64,000 bases of DNA from Corallococcus silvisoli (GTDB lineage Bacteria > Myxococcota > Myxococcia > Myxococcales > Myxococcaceae), in assembly GCF_009909145.1 (NCBI RefSeq), contig NZ_JAAAPJ010000010.1:310001-374000 (forward strand), written 5' to 3'. The first letter of the stretch is position 1, and every line of letters starts with the position of its first letter. The translations under genes and the position numbers were made by a program. Under the pieces are notes generated by a model that worked only from the letters and a program-made list of their open reading frames with translations, was not told the DNA's origin and searched no databases. Shown in pieces: positions 52,747-59,597 of this stretch.

Positions 52747-54527
52747 GTGCTCCTTCGACTTCTCCTCGCCTGGGGCTGCTGTTGCTCGGTGGAATCGGTC
52801 TCTGCTCGCTCGCGTTCGTGGCGGTGGTCCGGCTCGCCATGGCGTACGAGAAGGTGCTCTTCGTCAACGGGCTGGACAGCGAGGTCACGGTCTCCGCGGG
52901 CGGCAAGCGGTTCACGCTCGATGCGAATGGTCACCGTCTGCGCAGGCTGCCCGTGGGGCCGCTGGAGGTGGACGTGCGCAACGCGACGGGCCCGCTGGCG
53001 CACGAGACGGTGTTCGTGACCGACGAAGGGGGCCTCTTCATCTACAACCTCCTGGGCGCCGCGCCGCTGTATTCGACGACGGTCCGCTACTCGCGGACGC
53101 AGGACTCCAACGGCGCGCCGGACTCCCAGCCGCTGTCCCTGGGAGGCAAGGTCTTCCAGCGGGTGGGGCAGTTCGACTACGTGCTCACCGACCCTCCGGA
53201 GAGCATGTCGGTCCGCCGTGAGAATGGCCGTTCGACCACGCGCACCCACCTGGGGCGGTTTCCCGGCGGTTGGGCGACGACCTTCGGGATGTTGATGGAC
53301 TCCCGGCAGACCGCCGAGGCGAACCAGCTGGCGGAGGCCTTGTGGCGCGCCCTGCCGGAAACCCGGAGCGCGGAGGAGGCTGCCTTCGTTTCGCGGTTGT
53401 CGCTCGCGCGCAAGGAAGGGCCGCTCGCGTCCGTCGCGGTCGCGCGCGCATGGCGGGACGCGCATCGGGACGACCTGACCGCGCACCGGCTCTGGGCGAG
53501 CGAGATGCGTCGTGCGGAGCGCAACGACGAGGTCCGCGCCTACTACGTCGCGGCGCTGGAGCGTGAGCCCGGGGCTGTTGTCATGGCCATCATGCTCTCG
53601 CGCTACGAGCCCGCCGGGGAAGGGACGAAGCGGCTGGAGGCCTTGATGCGCGACCATCCGGGTGAGCCGCTCCCCCGAAAGGCGCTGGCGCTGCGTTACG
53701 TGCGTCAGCAGCGCTGGGCGGACGCGCTCCCGCTGCTGGAGGCGATGGAGCAGCAGGACTCCGATTACGCCCTGCTCCTGGACACACATGCGGAGACGCT
53801 GGTGGCGCTGGGCCGCCGCGAAGAAGCCGCGCGCAAGGTGTCCGAGCGGTTGCTCAAGGCCGGCGCCAAGGACGACACCGTGAACCCGGACGACGTGCTG
53901 CTCTACGCGAAGCTCGTCGGGAGCTCCTCTCAGAAGGGAAAGAAGAACGCCGTGATGCGGCAGCTCATCACCTGGGCGTCGAAGAAGCCGGCGGACGCCG
54001 TGGTGAGCGAGTGGGTCGCGGCCTCGCTTGGTGAACCCGTGGTCTCCCCGGAGTCGAGCAATGCTCCCTCGGACAACGTGCTCGCCGCCGCGACGCGGGT
54101 GTTGATGGCGCTCGCGGAGGAGCCCAAGGTCGCCGCGAGGGATTGCGCCGACATCGAGTTCAGTGTGTTCCGCCGCATGGGCACGGATGCGACCCTGCTG
54201 CTCGCGGCGGAGTTCGAACGGCTCGGGGACTCCGCGCTCGCGGCCAGGATCTTGGACGTATCCGCCGTGGAGATGGGCTTCGGCGAACTGCAGGACGTGG
54301 TGCACGGCAAGCTGCCGCTGGAGTCCCTGCCCACGCTGGACTGGGGCGAGCGCGCCGCGCTCTCCCTGGTCGTCGCGCGCCGGCTGGACGCCGAAGGTGT
54401 GGACTCCAAGGCGGCCTATGCGCGCGCGAAGCGGGAAGCGCTGCTGCCCGGCCCGGTGACGGCCGCGCTCGAGCACTGGGCCCGGCCCAAGCCGTCCAGC
54501 GCCGTGGCGGGGGACACCGAGCCCTGA
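52743..54527 (+). CDS. Membrane-anchored TPR-like protein, last gene of the chaperone-protease operon
   Basis: A 594-residue protein starting at GTG 52743, which overlaps the J-like gene's stop. One membrane helix (about 10-33) is followed by a beta-rich region of about 130 residues that resembles a carboxypeptidase-regulatory-like fold (VNGLDSEVTVSAGGKRFTLDANG...RRLPVGPLEVDVRN). Helical repeats then run from about residue 180 to the end. No catalytic motif is visible. A scaffold or substrate adaptor on the other side of the membrane is plausible. Confidence 0.75.
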   Translation: MSAPSTSPRLGLLLLGGIGLCSLAFVAVVRLAMAYEKVLFVNGLDSEVTVSAGGKRFTLDANGHRLRRLPVGPLEVDVRNATGPLAHETVFVTDEGGLFIYNLLGAAPLYSTTVRYSRTQDSNGAPDSQPLSLGGKVFQRVGQFDYVLTDPPESMSVRRENGRSTTRTHLGRFPGGWATTFGMLMDSRQTAEANQLAEALWRALPETRSAEEAAFVSRLSLARKEGPLASVAVARAWRDAHRDDLTAHRLWASEMRRAERNDEVRAYYVAALEREPGAVVMAIMLSRYEPAGEGTKRLEALMRDHPGEPLPRKALALRYVRQQRWADALPLLEAMEQQDSDYALLLDTHAETLVALGRREEAARKVSERLLKAGAKDDTVNPDDVLLYAKLVGSSSQKGKKNAVMRQLITWASKKPADAVVSEWVAASLGEPVVSPESSNAPSDNVLAAATRVLMALAEEPKVAARDCADIEFSVFRRMGTDATLLLAAEFERLGDSALAARILDVSAVEMGFGELQDVVHGKLPLESLPTLDWGERAALSLVVARRLDAEGVDSKAAYARAKREALLPGPVTAALEHWARPKPSSAVAGDTEP

Positions 54528-54595
54528 GCGGGGTCCATGCCATCCGGGCCCACCCGCCTCCCGTGGCTCAGGAGGTGGAAGGCCCGGAGGTGCGG

Positions 54596-55243
54596 CTACA
54601 TCCGCTCGTCGATGGCGCGGTTGCTCATCTCATCCGCTTCCGCGTTCTGCGCGCGGGGGACGTGGGCGAGCTTCACCTTGCCGAAGCCGGCGAGCAGCTT
54701 CTGGGCTTCCAGGAACAGGGGCTTCAGGGTGGGGCTCTTCACCTGGTAGCGCCCGCCCAACTGCCGGATGAGCAGCTCGCTGTCGGCGAACACCTCCACC
54801 TCGCGCGCGCCCAGGCTCTTCGCGTGCTGGAGGCCGATGAGCAGGCCCATGTACTCGGCGTAGTTGTTCGTCTGGGTGCCCAGGAACTTGCCCAGGCGCG
54901 CCACCACCGCGCCGTGCGTGTCCATCAGCACCGCGCCCGCGCCCGCGGGGCCCGGGTTGCCGCGCGCGGCCCCGTCCGAATAGACGCGGACACGGGTCAG
55001 CGAGCCCCCCGCGGCGGGCACCACGACCTCGACACCGGGGGCCTCCGACTGCAGCGCGACGGCCTGTTCGGTGGCGGACACCGGCACGGGCTCTCGCGGA
55101 GCGCCGCCCAGCTGGTCGGCGGCCTCGTCCAGCAGCTGGCCCAGGTGCTCCCGGGTGAGCCCGCGAAAGGCTCGCACCGTCGCCGTCAACGGCTCCTCAC
55201 GGGCGATGTGACGGAGGAGGTCGACGAGCGAGGGGGGCGGCAT
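54596..55243 (-). CDS. RNase HI-family protein with an N-terminal helical extension
   Basis: A 215-residue protein. The C-terminal 130 residues are an RNase H fold with all four acidic residues: Asp90 (YSDGAARGNPGPAGAG), Glu130 (NNYAEYMGL), Asp154 (VFADSELLIRQLGG) and Asp204 (NAEADEMSN). The first 80 residues are a helical extension that is not the eukaryotic-type hybrid-binding domain. It is like the family of short RNase H-like proteins in many bacteria (YpdQ-type), so true RNA-DNA hybrid cleavage is likely but not certain. It is probably co-transcribed with the downstream-encoded zinc-ribbon gene (31 nt apart). Confidence 0.87.
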   Translation of the reverse strand: MPPPSLVDLLRHIAREEPLTATVRAFRGLTREHLGQLLDEAADQLGGAPREPVPVSATEQAVALQSEAPGVEVVVPAAGGSLTRVRVYSDGAARGNPGPAGAGAVLMDTHGAVVARLGKFLGTQTNNYAEYMGLLIGLQHAKSLGAREVEVFADSELLIRQLGGRYQVKSPTLKPLFLEAQKLLAGFGKVKLAHVPRAQNAEADEMSNRAIDERM

Positions 55244-55273
55244 GGAGGGAGGGGAGCGTGGGGCTCGCCGCCG

Positions 55274-56011
55274 CTACTTCTCGGCGGAGTCCTTCGGCTT
55301 CTCCTGCAGCGCTTCAATGGCGAAGATGATGCGGTTGCACGAGGGGCACACGTCGGTGCCCAGCGTGGTGCGCAGCATGTTGTACATCTGCGGGGGCAGG
55401 TTCATGTTGCAGCCCTGGCAGGTCCCCGCCACCACGCCCACCATCGCGGGCAGCTTCTTCTTGCGGATGACCTCGTAGCGACGGAGCAGGGTGGCGTCCA
55501 CGTTCGCGGCGACTTCCGCGCGGCGCCCCTCCAGCTCCTTCACCTGGGACTCGGACTCGCCCAGCTTCCCGCGCAGCTCCGTCATCCGGGCCGACAGGCC
55601 CTGCTGCTTGGTGGCGTAGTCCGCCTCCTTGCCCTTGATGGCGTCGCGTGCGCCGCCCAGCTCCTTCACCTTCTCCGTGAGCGCCTCGGACTGGGTGAGG
55701 ATGCCCTTCTTCGCGATGTCGATTTCGCGAGCGAGCGCCGAGTACTCACGCGTGGAGCGCTGGTCGGACAGGCGCGCTTCCCACTTCTTCACCTTGTCCT
55801 TCTCGTCCGTGATGTTCTGCTCGAGCAGGGCCTTCTGCTTCTCCAGGTCGGCCACGCGTGTCCGCTCGGCTTCGATGCCATTGCGTGCGCCGCCCAGCTC
55901 CCGCTCCAGCTCGGAAATCTGGCGGGGATGCACGTCCGCCGCCTTCCGGAGCGAGGCGACCTCGAGGTCAACCTTCTGCAGCTCCGCCAGGGCCTTCAGT
56001 TTCTCCCGCAA
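55274..56011 (-). CDS. Coiled-coil protein with C4 zinc ribbon (CdsZ/zf-RING_7 type)
   Basis: A 245-residue protein. TTG 56011 is the start, with GGGAGG 7-8 nt before it. Residues 1-180 form a long antiparallel-type coiled coil (heptads rich in Glu/Lys/Leu). The C-terminus has a zinc ribbon: Cys-x2-Cys (CQGC) and Cys-x2-Cys (CPSC) about 25 residues apart. The family (PF02591) is widespread; it is the same shape as the CT398/CdsZ group, which bind sigma-54 or secretion parts in chlamydia, but the role in myxobacteria is not established. The RNase H-like gene follows. Confidence 0.85.
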   Translation of the reverse strand: MREKLKALAELQKVDLEVASLRKAADVHPRQISELERELGGARNGIEAERTRVADLEKQKALLEQNITDEKDKVKKWEARLSDQRSTREYSALAREIDIAKKGILTQSEALTEKVKELGGARDAIKGKEADYATKQQGLSARMTELRGKLGESESQVKELEGRRAEVAANVDATLLRRYEVIRKKKLPAMVGVVAGTCQGCNMNLPPQMYNMLRTTLGTDVCPSCNRIIFAIEALQEKPKDSAEK

Positions 56012-56172
56012 GTTTGCTGCCTCCCACACGGCCGCACCGACGCACGGCTCGGCTCTTGTACCAACAAGGATGCTGGGGTTCCAACGCCCAAATGGGCAGC
56101 CTTCCATCCCCGTGTTCCCCGCCCGCCCGTTGGGCGTTTGAATCCGCTTCACGCACCCGTTAGACGGGGCAC

Positions 56173-56976
56173 GTGTCCAGCCACCGCCTCCGACCCCTCC
56201 TGGCCCCCGCGCTCCTCCTCGCCGCCGGGGCCTGCCGCGACGCCCCCGCGCCTCCGCCGCCTCCGGCGACGCCCCCTCCCGCCGCCGTGGCCCCCCGTCC
56301 GGCAGGACCCGTGAAGTGGGGTGAAATCGAGGGCCGGGTCCTGCTGACGGGGACTCCACCCCCACCCCCCAGCGCGCCGACCTCCGCCACCGTCGCCAGC
56401 GTCTGCGGCGACCAGGCGCTGGACCGCTCGCTCGTGGTGGGCGCGCAGGGCGCCCTGGCCTTCGCCGTCGTCTCGCTCCAGGACGGCGCCGCGCTGCCCG
56501 AGCCGGAGACGCCCGCGCCCCCGCCCGTGCTGGACCAGAAGCAGTGCCACTACGAGCCCCCGGCCCTCGCGGCGAAGGCCGGCGGCGAGCTGCTGCTGCG
56601 CAACTCCGACCCGCTGGTGCACAACGTCCGCGCCCAGGCGGGGACGAACCGCTCCGTCTTCAACGTGGCCATGCCCCTGGAGGGGATGACGCTGCGCCGC
56701 CCCCTGCCCGCCGAACCCGGCACCGTCCAGGTCCGCTGCGACGTCCACCCTTGGATGCACGCGGTGGTGCGCACCTTCAACCACCCCTATTTCGTCGCCA
56801 CCACCCCGGACGGCCGCTTCCGGCTCCGCGTCCCCGAAGGCGCGCACACCCTCACCTTCTGGCACGCGCGGCTTCCGGAAGCCTCCCGCCCGGTCACGGT
56901 CCGCGCGGGGGAGACCGTCCAGCTCGAGCAGACCTGGGACGTGGGTGCCCTGCTTCAGGAGGGCCCGGGGAAGTAG
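56173..56976 (+). CDS. Cupredoxin-like copper lipoprotein with a carboxypeptidase-regulatory domain
   Basis: A 267-residue lipoprotein (lipobox AGAC, Cys21) with a Pro-rich linker. The central domain holds a plausible type-1 copper site: His150 (PLVHN), then Cys189, His192 and Met195 in RCDVHPWM, the Cys-x2-His-x2-Met order of plastocyanin-like proteins. A carboxypeptidase-regulatory-like beta domain follows (FVATTPDGRFRLRVPEGAHTLTFWHARL). It could carry electrons or hold copper at the outer membrane. Two other Cys residues (79 and 125) could form a disulfide. No oxidase or copper exporter gene is nearby. Confidence 0.82.
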   Translation: MSSHRLRPLLAPALLLAAGACRDAPAPPPPPATPPPAAVAPRPAGPVKWGEIEGRVLLTGTPPPPPSAPTSATVASVCGDQALDRSLVVGAQGALAFAVVSLQDGAALPEPETPAPPPVLDQKQCHYEPPALAAKAGGELLLRNSDPLVHNVRAQAGTNRSVFNVAMPLEGMTLRRPLPAEPGTVQVRCDVHPWMHAVVRTFNHPYFVATTPDGRFRLRVPEGAHTLTFWHARLPEASRPVTVRAGETVQLEQTWDVGALLQEGPGK

Positions 56977-56981
56977 CGCCC

Positions 56982-57001
56982 CCCTGACATCGCTGTCAGG
57001 G
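56982..57001 (+). terminator. Hairpin after the cupredoxin gene
   Basis: CCCTGACA and TGTCAGGG with a 4-nt loop (TCGC) make a perfect 8-bp stem, 6 nt after the stop. No T-run. Confidence 0.5.
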
Positions 57002-57081
57002 CCGACCCGCCTCTGGAGGAGTTGTCTGATGGGGAGCCCCTCCAAGTGCCGGAAAACACGGCCCTTGTTCGGGCTTCTGTC

Positions 57082-57098
57082 TTGGTGGCAAAATTGCT
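57082..57098 (+). promoter_or_regulatory. Candidate sigma-54 (-24/-12) promoter
   Basis: TTGG, 8 bp, TTGC, then T: the GG and GC pairs are exactly 10 bp apart, as required for RpoN promoters. It is 40 nt before a small gene with a good ribosome site. Sigma-54 and its enhancer-binding proteins are used widely in myxobacteria. No enhancer-like repeat was found upstream. Confidence 0.55.
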
Positions 57099-57137
57099 TT
57101 GTCGGAAGCCAACACTTCCGCGCGAGGGGGACTCGTC

Positions 57138-57323
57138 ATGCATCAGTCCAGGAAGCAACCCGCAGTGTCCGCCGCTGGGGAGCGGTCGCCCATGGGGGTC
57201 CGCCGCAAGGGGACCCGCCCCGTGGGCATGCAGGAGATGGGACCCAACCTCTACGAGGAGATCCGCAGCGCGCTGACCGAGCTGTCGCTGGTCTCGTCCC
57301 ATGAGCGCCTGAGCGGCACCTGA
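57138..57323 (+). CDS. Small basic protein (61 residues), unknown function
   Basis: Starts at ATG 57138, with a GAGGGGG ribosome site near 57123. The N-terminal half is basic and disordered (SRKQPAVSAAGERSPMGVRRKG). The C-terminal half is a short acidic amphipathic helix (NLYEEIRSALTELSLVSSHERL). The candidate sigma-54 promoter 40 nt upstream supports its being a real gene. No family is recognised; the size and layout would fit a regulatory or adaptor peptide. Confidence 0.5.
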   Translation: MHQSRKQPAVSAAGERSPMGVRRKGTRPVGMQEMGPNLYEEIRSALTELSLVSSHERLSGT

Positions 57324-57338
57324 GCCGACGCCCGGGTG

Positions 57339-57361
57339 GAGCGGGCCCCTTTTTGGGGCTC
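57339..57361 (+). terminator. Hairpin after the small protein gene
   Basis: GCCCC, TTTTT, GGGGC with a flanking GAG/CTC extension, 15 nt after the stop codon. The T tract is in the loop, so strength is uncertain. Confidence 0.4.
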
Positions 57362-57480
57362 CCTCCCGGGGAAGCGGCGTTCCCGGCTTGGCCCTGGGGA
57401 GGGCGGGCAGGGAAATGACAACGGGGCCCGCCCGAGCAGTTCGGGGGGCCCCGGTAGGATGCGAGCGTAAGGGGAAGGCG

Positions 57481-57777
57481 CTAGATGTCGTCGTCCTCGG
57501 CGGGCTCGGCGCCCGCCTCGGCGTCCTCATCATCCCCGAAGGAGTCGAGGTTCTCCTCGTCATCCTCGGAGGCGGGCGTCTCCTCGGGCTCGGCCGGTTC
57601 AATGACCTTCGGCGCGGCCGCCAGACGGCCACGGCGGCCCTCGGCGGGCTTGGCGACCACGTTCTCCCGCTGATCCGCCCCGCACTTGGGGCAGATGGGG
57701 TCCGGCTTCTTCATGTCGTAGAACTTCGTCCCGCACTTGAAGCACGAGTGCTTGGTCCCGAGATCCTTCGCCGGCAT
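57481..57777 (-). CDS. FYDLN-acid family protein with zinc ribbon
   Basis: A 98-residue protein of the TIGR02300 type. A Cys12-x2-Cys15 and Cys29-x2-Cys32 zinc ribbon includes the GTKFYDM motif (FYDLN in other members), then a basic stretch (GRRGRLAAAPK) and a strongly acidic C-terminus (about 40 residues with many Asp/Glu). It is widespread in proteobacteria and without a settled role. It is divergent from the zinc-ribbon/GYF gene (139 bp apart), so the two zinc-ribbon proteins share an upstream region. Confidence 0.85.
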   Translation of the reverse strand: MPAKDLGTKHSCFKCGTKFYDMKKPDPICPKCGADQRENVVAKPAEGRRGRLAAAPKVIEPAEPEETPASEDDEENLDSFGDDEDAEAGAEPAEDDDI

Positions 57778-57916
57778 GCGCCACCCTCGTCGAGCCTGGA
57801 GTGAAAGGGAGGGCGGCTGAATAGTTGGGCCGACGAACGGAGTCAACCGTGTGTTTGCGCGGGAGATTTCTGGCGGTAGCATCCCCGGCGGTTTCCCCCG
57901 AGAGCCGGACGCCCCT

Positions 57917-59206
57917 TTGAACTTCACCTGCGACAATTGCCAGAAGCGGTACTCCATTGCGGACGAGAAAGTCCGCGGCAAGACGGTCAAGGTCCGTTGC
58001 AAGAACTGCCAGAACGTCATCACCGTGGAAGGGCCCGCCGAGGAGGAGAGCACCCGCGTGGTGTCCCTCGCCGACGTGGAGCGCATCCGGGCCCAGGAGC
58101 GTTCGCTCGCGGGCGGCGGTGCCGCGGCCGCGCCCGCCCCGGTGGCCGCCGTCGCAGCGCCTGCACCCCTGGCCCGACCTCCTGCGTCGGCTCCCCAGCA
58201 GCCCTGGGACGATGAGCCCACGCGCACCGCGCCGCCCCGCCAGACGGCCGGGGCGCCCTGGTTCGTGATGGTGCGCAACAAGCAGGAGGGCCCGCTCGAC
58301 GAGGCGGCCGTGGCCGAGTGGATGGCCGCCGGCAGCATCAGCGCGCGCAGTTTCTTCTGGCGCCAGGGCATGCCGGACTGGAAGCGGGGCTCGGACATCC
58401 CGGAGCTGGCGGCGCTGCTCGCGCCCGCCGCGCCGGAGCCGCCGCCCGCGCCTCCGGAGCCGCCGCCCGTGGCCGTCGCGCCGCCTCCGCGCGCCGCGCC
58501 TCCGGCTCGCCGCGAGCCGGAGCCCCAGCAGCCCTTCTACGCGGAGTCCGAATCCGGGTCGTCCGAGGACGGTGACGACGGCGGGTTCGAGCGCGACGGC
58601 GACGAGGACGAGGGCACGCTCTTCGGCAACAACCGAGAGGCGCCCGCCCCCGCGGCGGCTCCCGCCGGGCGCCGCGCCGCGCACGTGGAGCAGGCCCCCG
58701 CCGCCAGCGGCGCGCCCCTCAACGAGCTGTTCTCCGACCTGGATCTGCCCGGCAACCGGGGCGACTCCCAGGACGACGAGGACGCCTACCCGGACGAACA
58801 GCGCGACGACGGCCGCGACGACGAGGAAGAGGACGCGCGGCAGGCCGTGGAGGACTCGAAGGCCGCTCGCAAGCGCCCGGTCGTGGCGAAGAAGAGCGGC
58901 GGCGGCGCGCTGAAGGTCGTGGCGCTGGTGCTGGTGCTGCTCATCGTCCTGCCGTTGGCGGTCGTGTTCGGCCTGTCGGCGGCGGGGATGTTGCCGCCCG
59001 CCCTCGCGGACATCGTCAACAAGGCGACCGGCAAGGCGCCCGCGCCCGCCGCGCCGGCGCCGCGTCAGGCCGCGCCGGCGACGGAAGGCACCCAGCCCGT
59101 GGCGCCTCCGGAAGGTTCGGCCGCGGGGGGCGAAGCCAAGGCCCCGGCGGAAGGTTCGGCCGCGGGGGGCGAAGCCAAGGCCCCGGCGGAAGGCTCCACG
59201 CCGTAG
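57917..59206 (+). CDS. Zinc-ribbon (MJ0042)/GYF-domain membrane protein, GltJ-like architecture
   Basis: A 429-residue protein. I choose TTG 57917, which starts directly at the NFTCDNCQKRYSIADEKV zinc ribbon (Cys5, Cys8, Cys28, Cys31); a GTG at 57851 would add an atypical 22 residues. A GYF_2 domain follows (about 113-165, PWFVMVRNKQEGPLDEAAV), then a long Pro- and acid-rich disordered section, one membrane helix (about 333-358) and a periplasmic Ala/Pro-rich tail. In M. xanthus, GltJ of the gliding machine has the same order of zinc ribbon, GYF and membrane helix and switches focal-adhesion assembly. This protein is shorter and lacks a TonB-like C-terminal domain, so it is a paralog-like relative. 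Confidence 0.8.
   Translation: MNFTCDNCQKRYSIADEKVRGKTVKVRCKNCQNVITVEGPAEEESTRVVSLADVERIRAQERSLAGGGAAAAPAPVAAVAAPAPLARPPASAPQQPWDDEPTRTAPPRQTAGAPWFVMVRNKQEGPLDEAAVAEWMAAGSISARSFFWRQGMPDWKRGSDIPELAALLAPAAPEPPPAPPEPPPVAVAPPPRAAPPARREPEPQQPFYAESESGSSEDGDDGGFERDGDEDEGTLFGNNREAPAPAAAPAGRRAAHVEQAPAASGAPLNELFSDLDLPGNRGDSQDDEDAYPDEQRDDGRDDEEEDARQAVEDSKAARKRPVVAKKSGGGALKVVALVLVLLIVLPLAVVFGLSAAGMLPPALADIVNKATGKAPAPAAPAPRQAAPATEGTQPVAPPEGSAAGGEAKAPAEGSAAGGEAKAPAEGSTP
59110..59187 (+). repeat. Two perfect 39-bp tandem repeats in the zinc-ribbon/GYF gene
   Basis: Units at 59110-59148 and 59149-59187 are identical, followed by a short third partial copy. Each codes for 13 residues (EGSAAGGEAKAPA), so the frame is kept. 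Such a tail can vary in copy number by slippage. Confidence 0.7.
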
Positions 59207-59222
59207 TCATCCCCTGATGGGT

Positions 59223-59257
59223 GGGCCCGCTCCCGCGCCTCGCGCAGGAGCGGGCCC
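59223..59257. terminator. Bidirectional hairpin between convergent genes
   Basis: GGGCCCGCTCC (59223-59233) pairs perfectly with GGAGCGGGCCC (59247-59257) around a 13-nt loop, 16 nt after the zinc-ribbon/GYF stop and before the minus-strand DUF3006 gene ends at 59337. Confidence 0.65.
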
Positions 59258-59336
59258 TGCCCGGTGCATCCCGTTCCACCGGGAGGACCTGGCACGTCGA
59301 GCCGGACGCTCCAGCGGGCCACGCGCCCCGAACTCC

Positions 59337-59597
59337 TCAGAGGTCGAAGTCTCCGGACGGCGGCTTCTTGCCGCGCAGGGCCTGCTCCCTCGCGGCGCGG
59401 ACCTCGGCCCGAAGGGTTTCGGTGGCTTCGGGGTCCACCGTCCCTGTTACGAGGTCCACGACGTCGCCCTCGCGCACGCCGGGGGGCAGGGTGCTCAGGG
59501 CTCGAGTCACCTGGCGGCCATCCACGACCAGCACGGCGACGTCTTCTTCGATGCGGTCCACCGTGGCCCTGGGCATGGCCTTCGCTTTCTTCGTCAC
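59337..59597 (-). CDS. DUF3006-domain small protein
   Basis: An 86-residue protein from GTG 59597, which overlaps the stop of the preceding gene by 4 bp. The core (ATVDRIEEDVAVLVVDGRQVTRALSTLPPGVREGDVVDLVTG) is a small beta-barrel-like DUF3006 domain. This domain is often found beside ComEC-like beta-lactamase-fold proteins, as here. Function unknown; a Lys-rich start may bind nucleic acid. Confidence 0.8.
   Translation of the reverse strand: MTKKAKAMPRATVDRIEEDVAVLVVDGRQVTRALSTLPPGVREGDVVDLVTGTVDPEATETLRAEVRAAREQALRGKKPPSGDFDL

Noticed and set aside
51966..54476. An 836-codon minus-strand frame across the J-like and TPR genes
   Set aside because: Shadow frame; no signal, motif or ribosome site, and coupled plus-strand genes explain the region.
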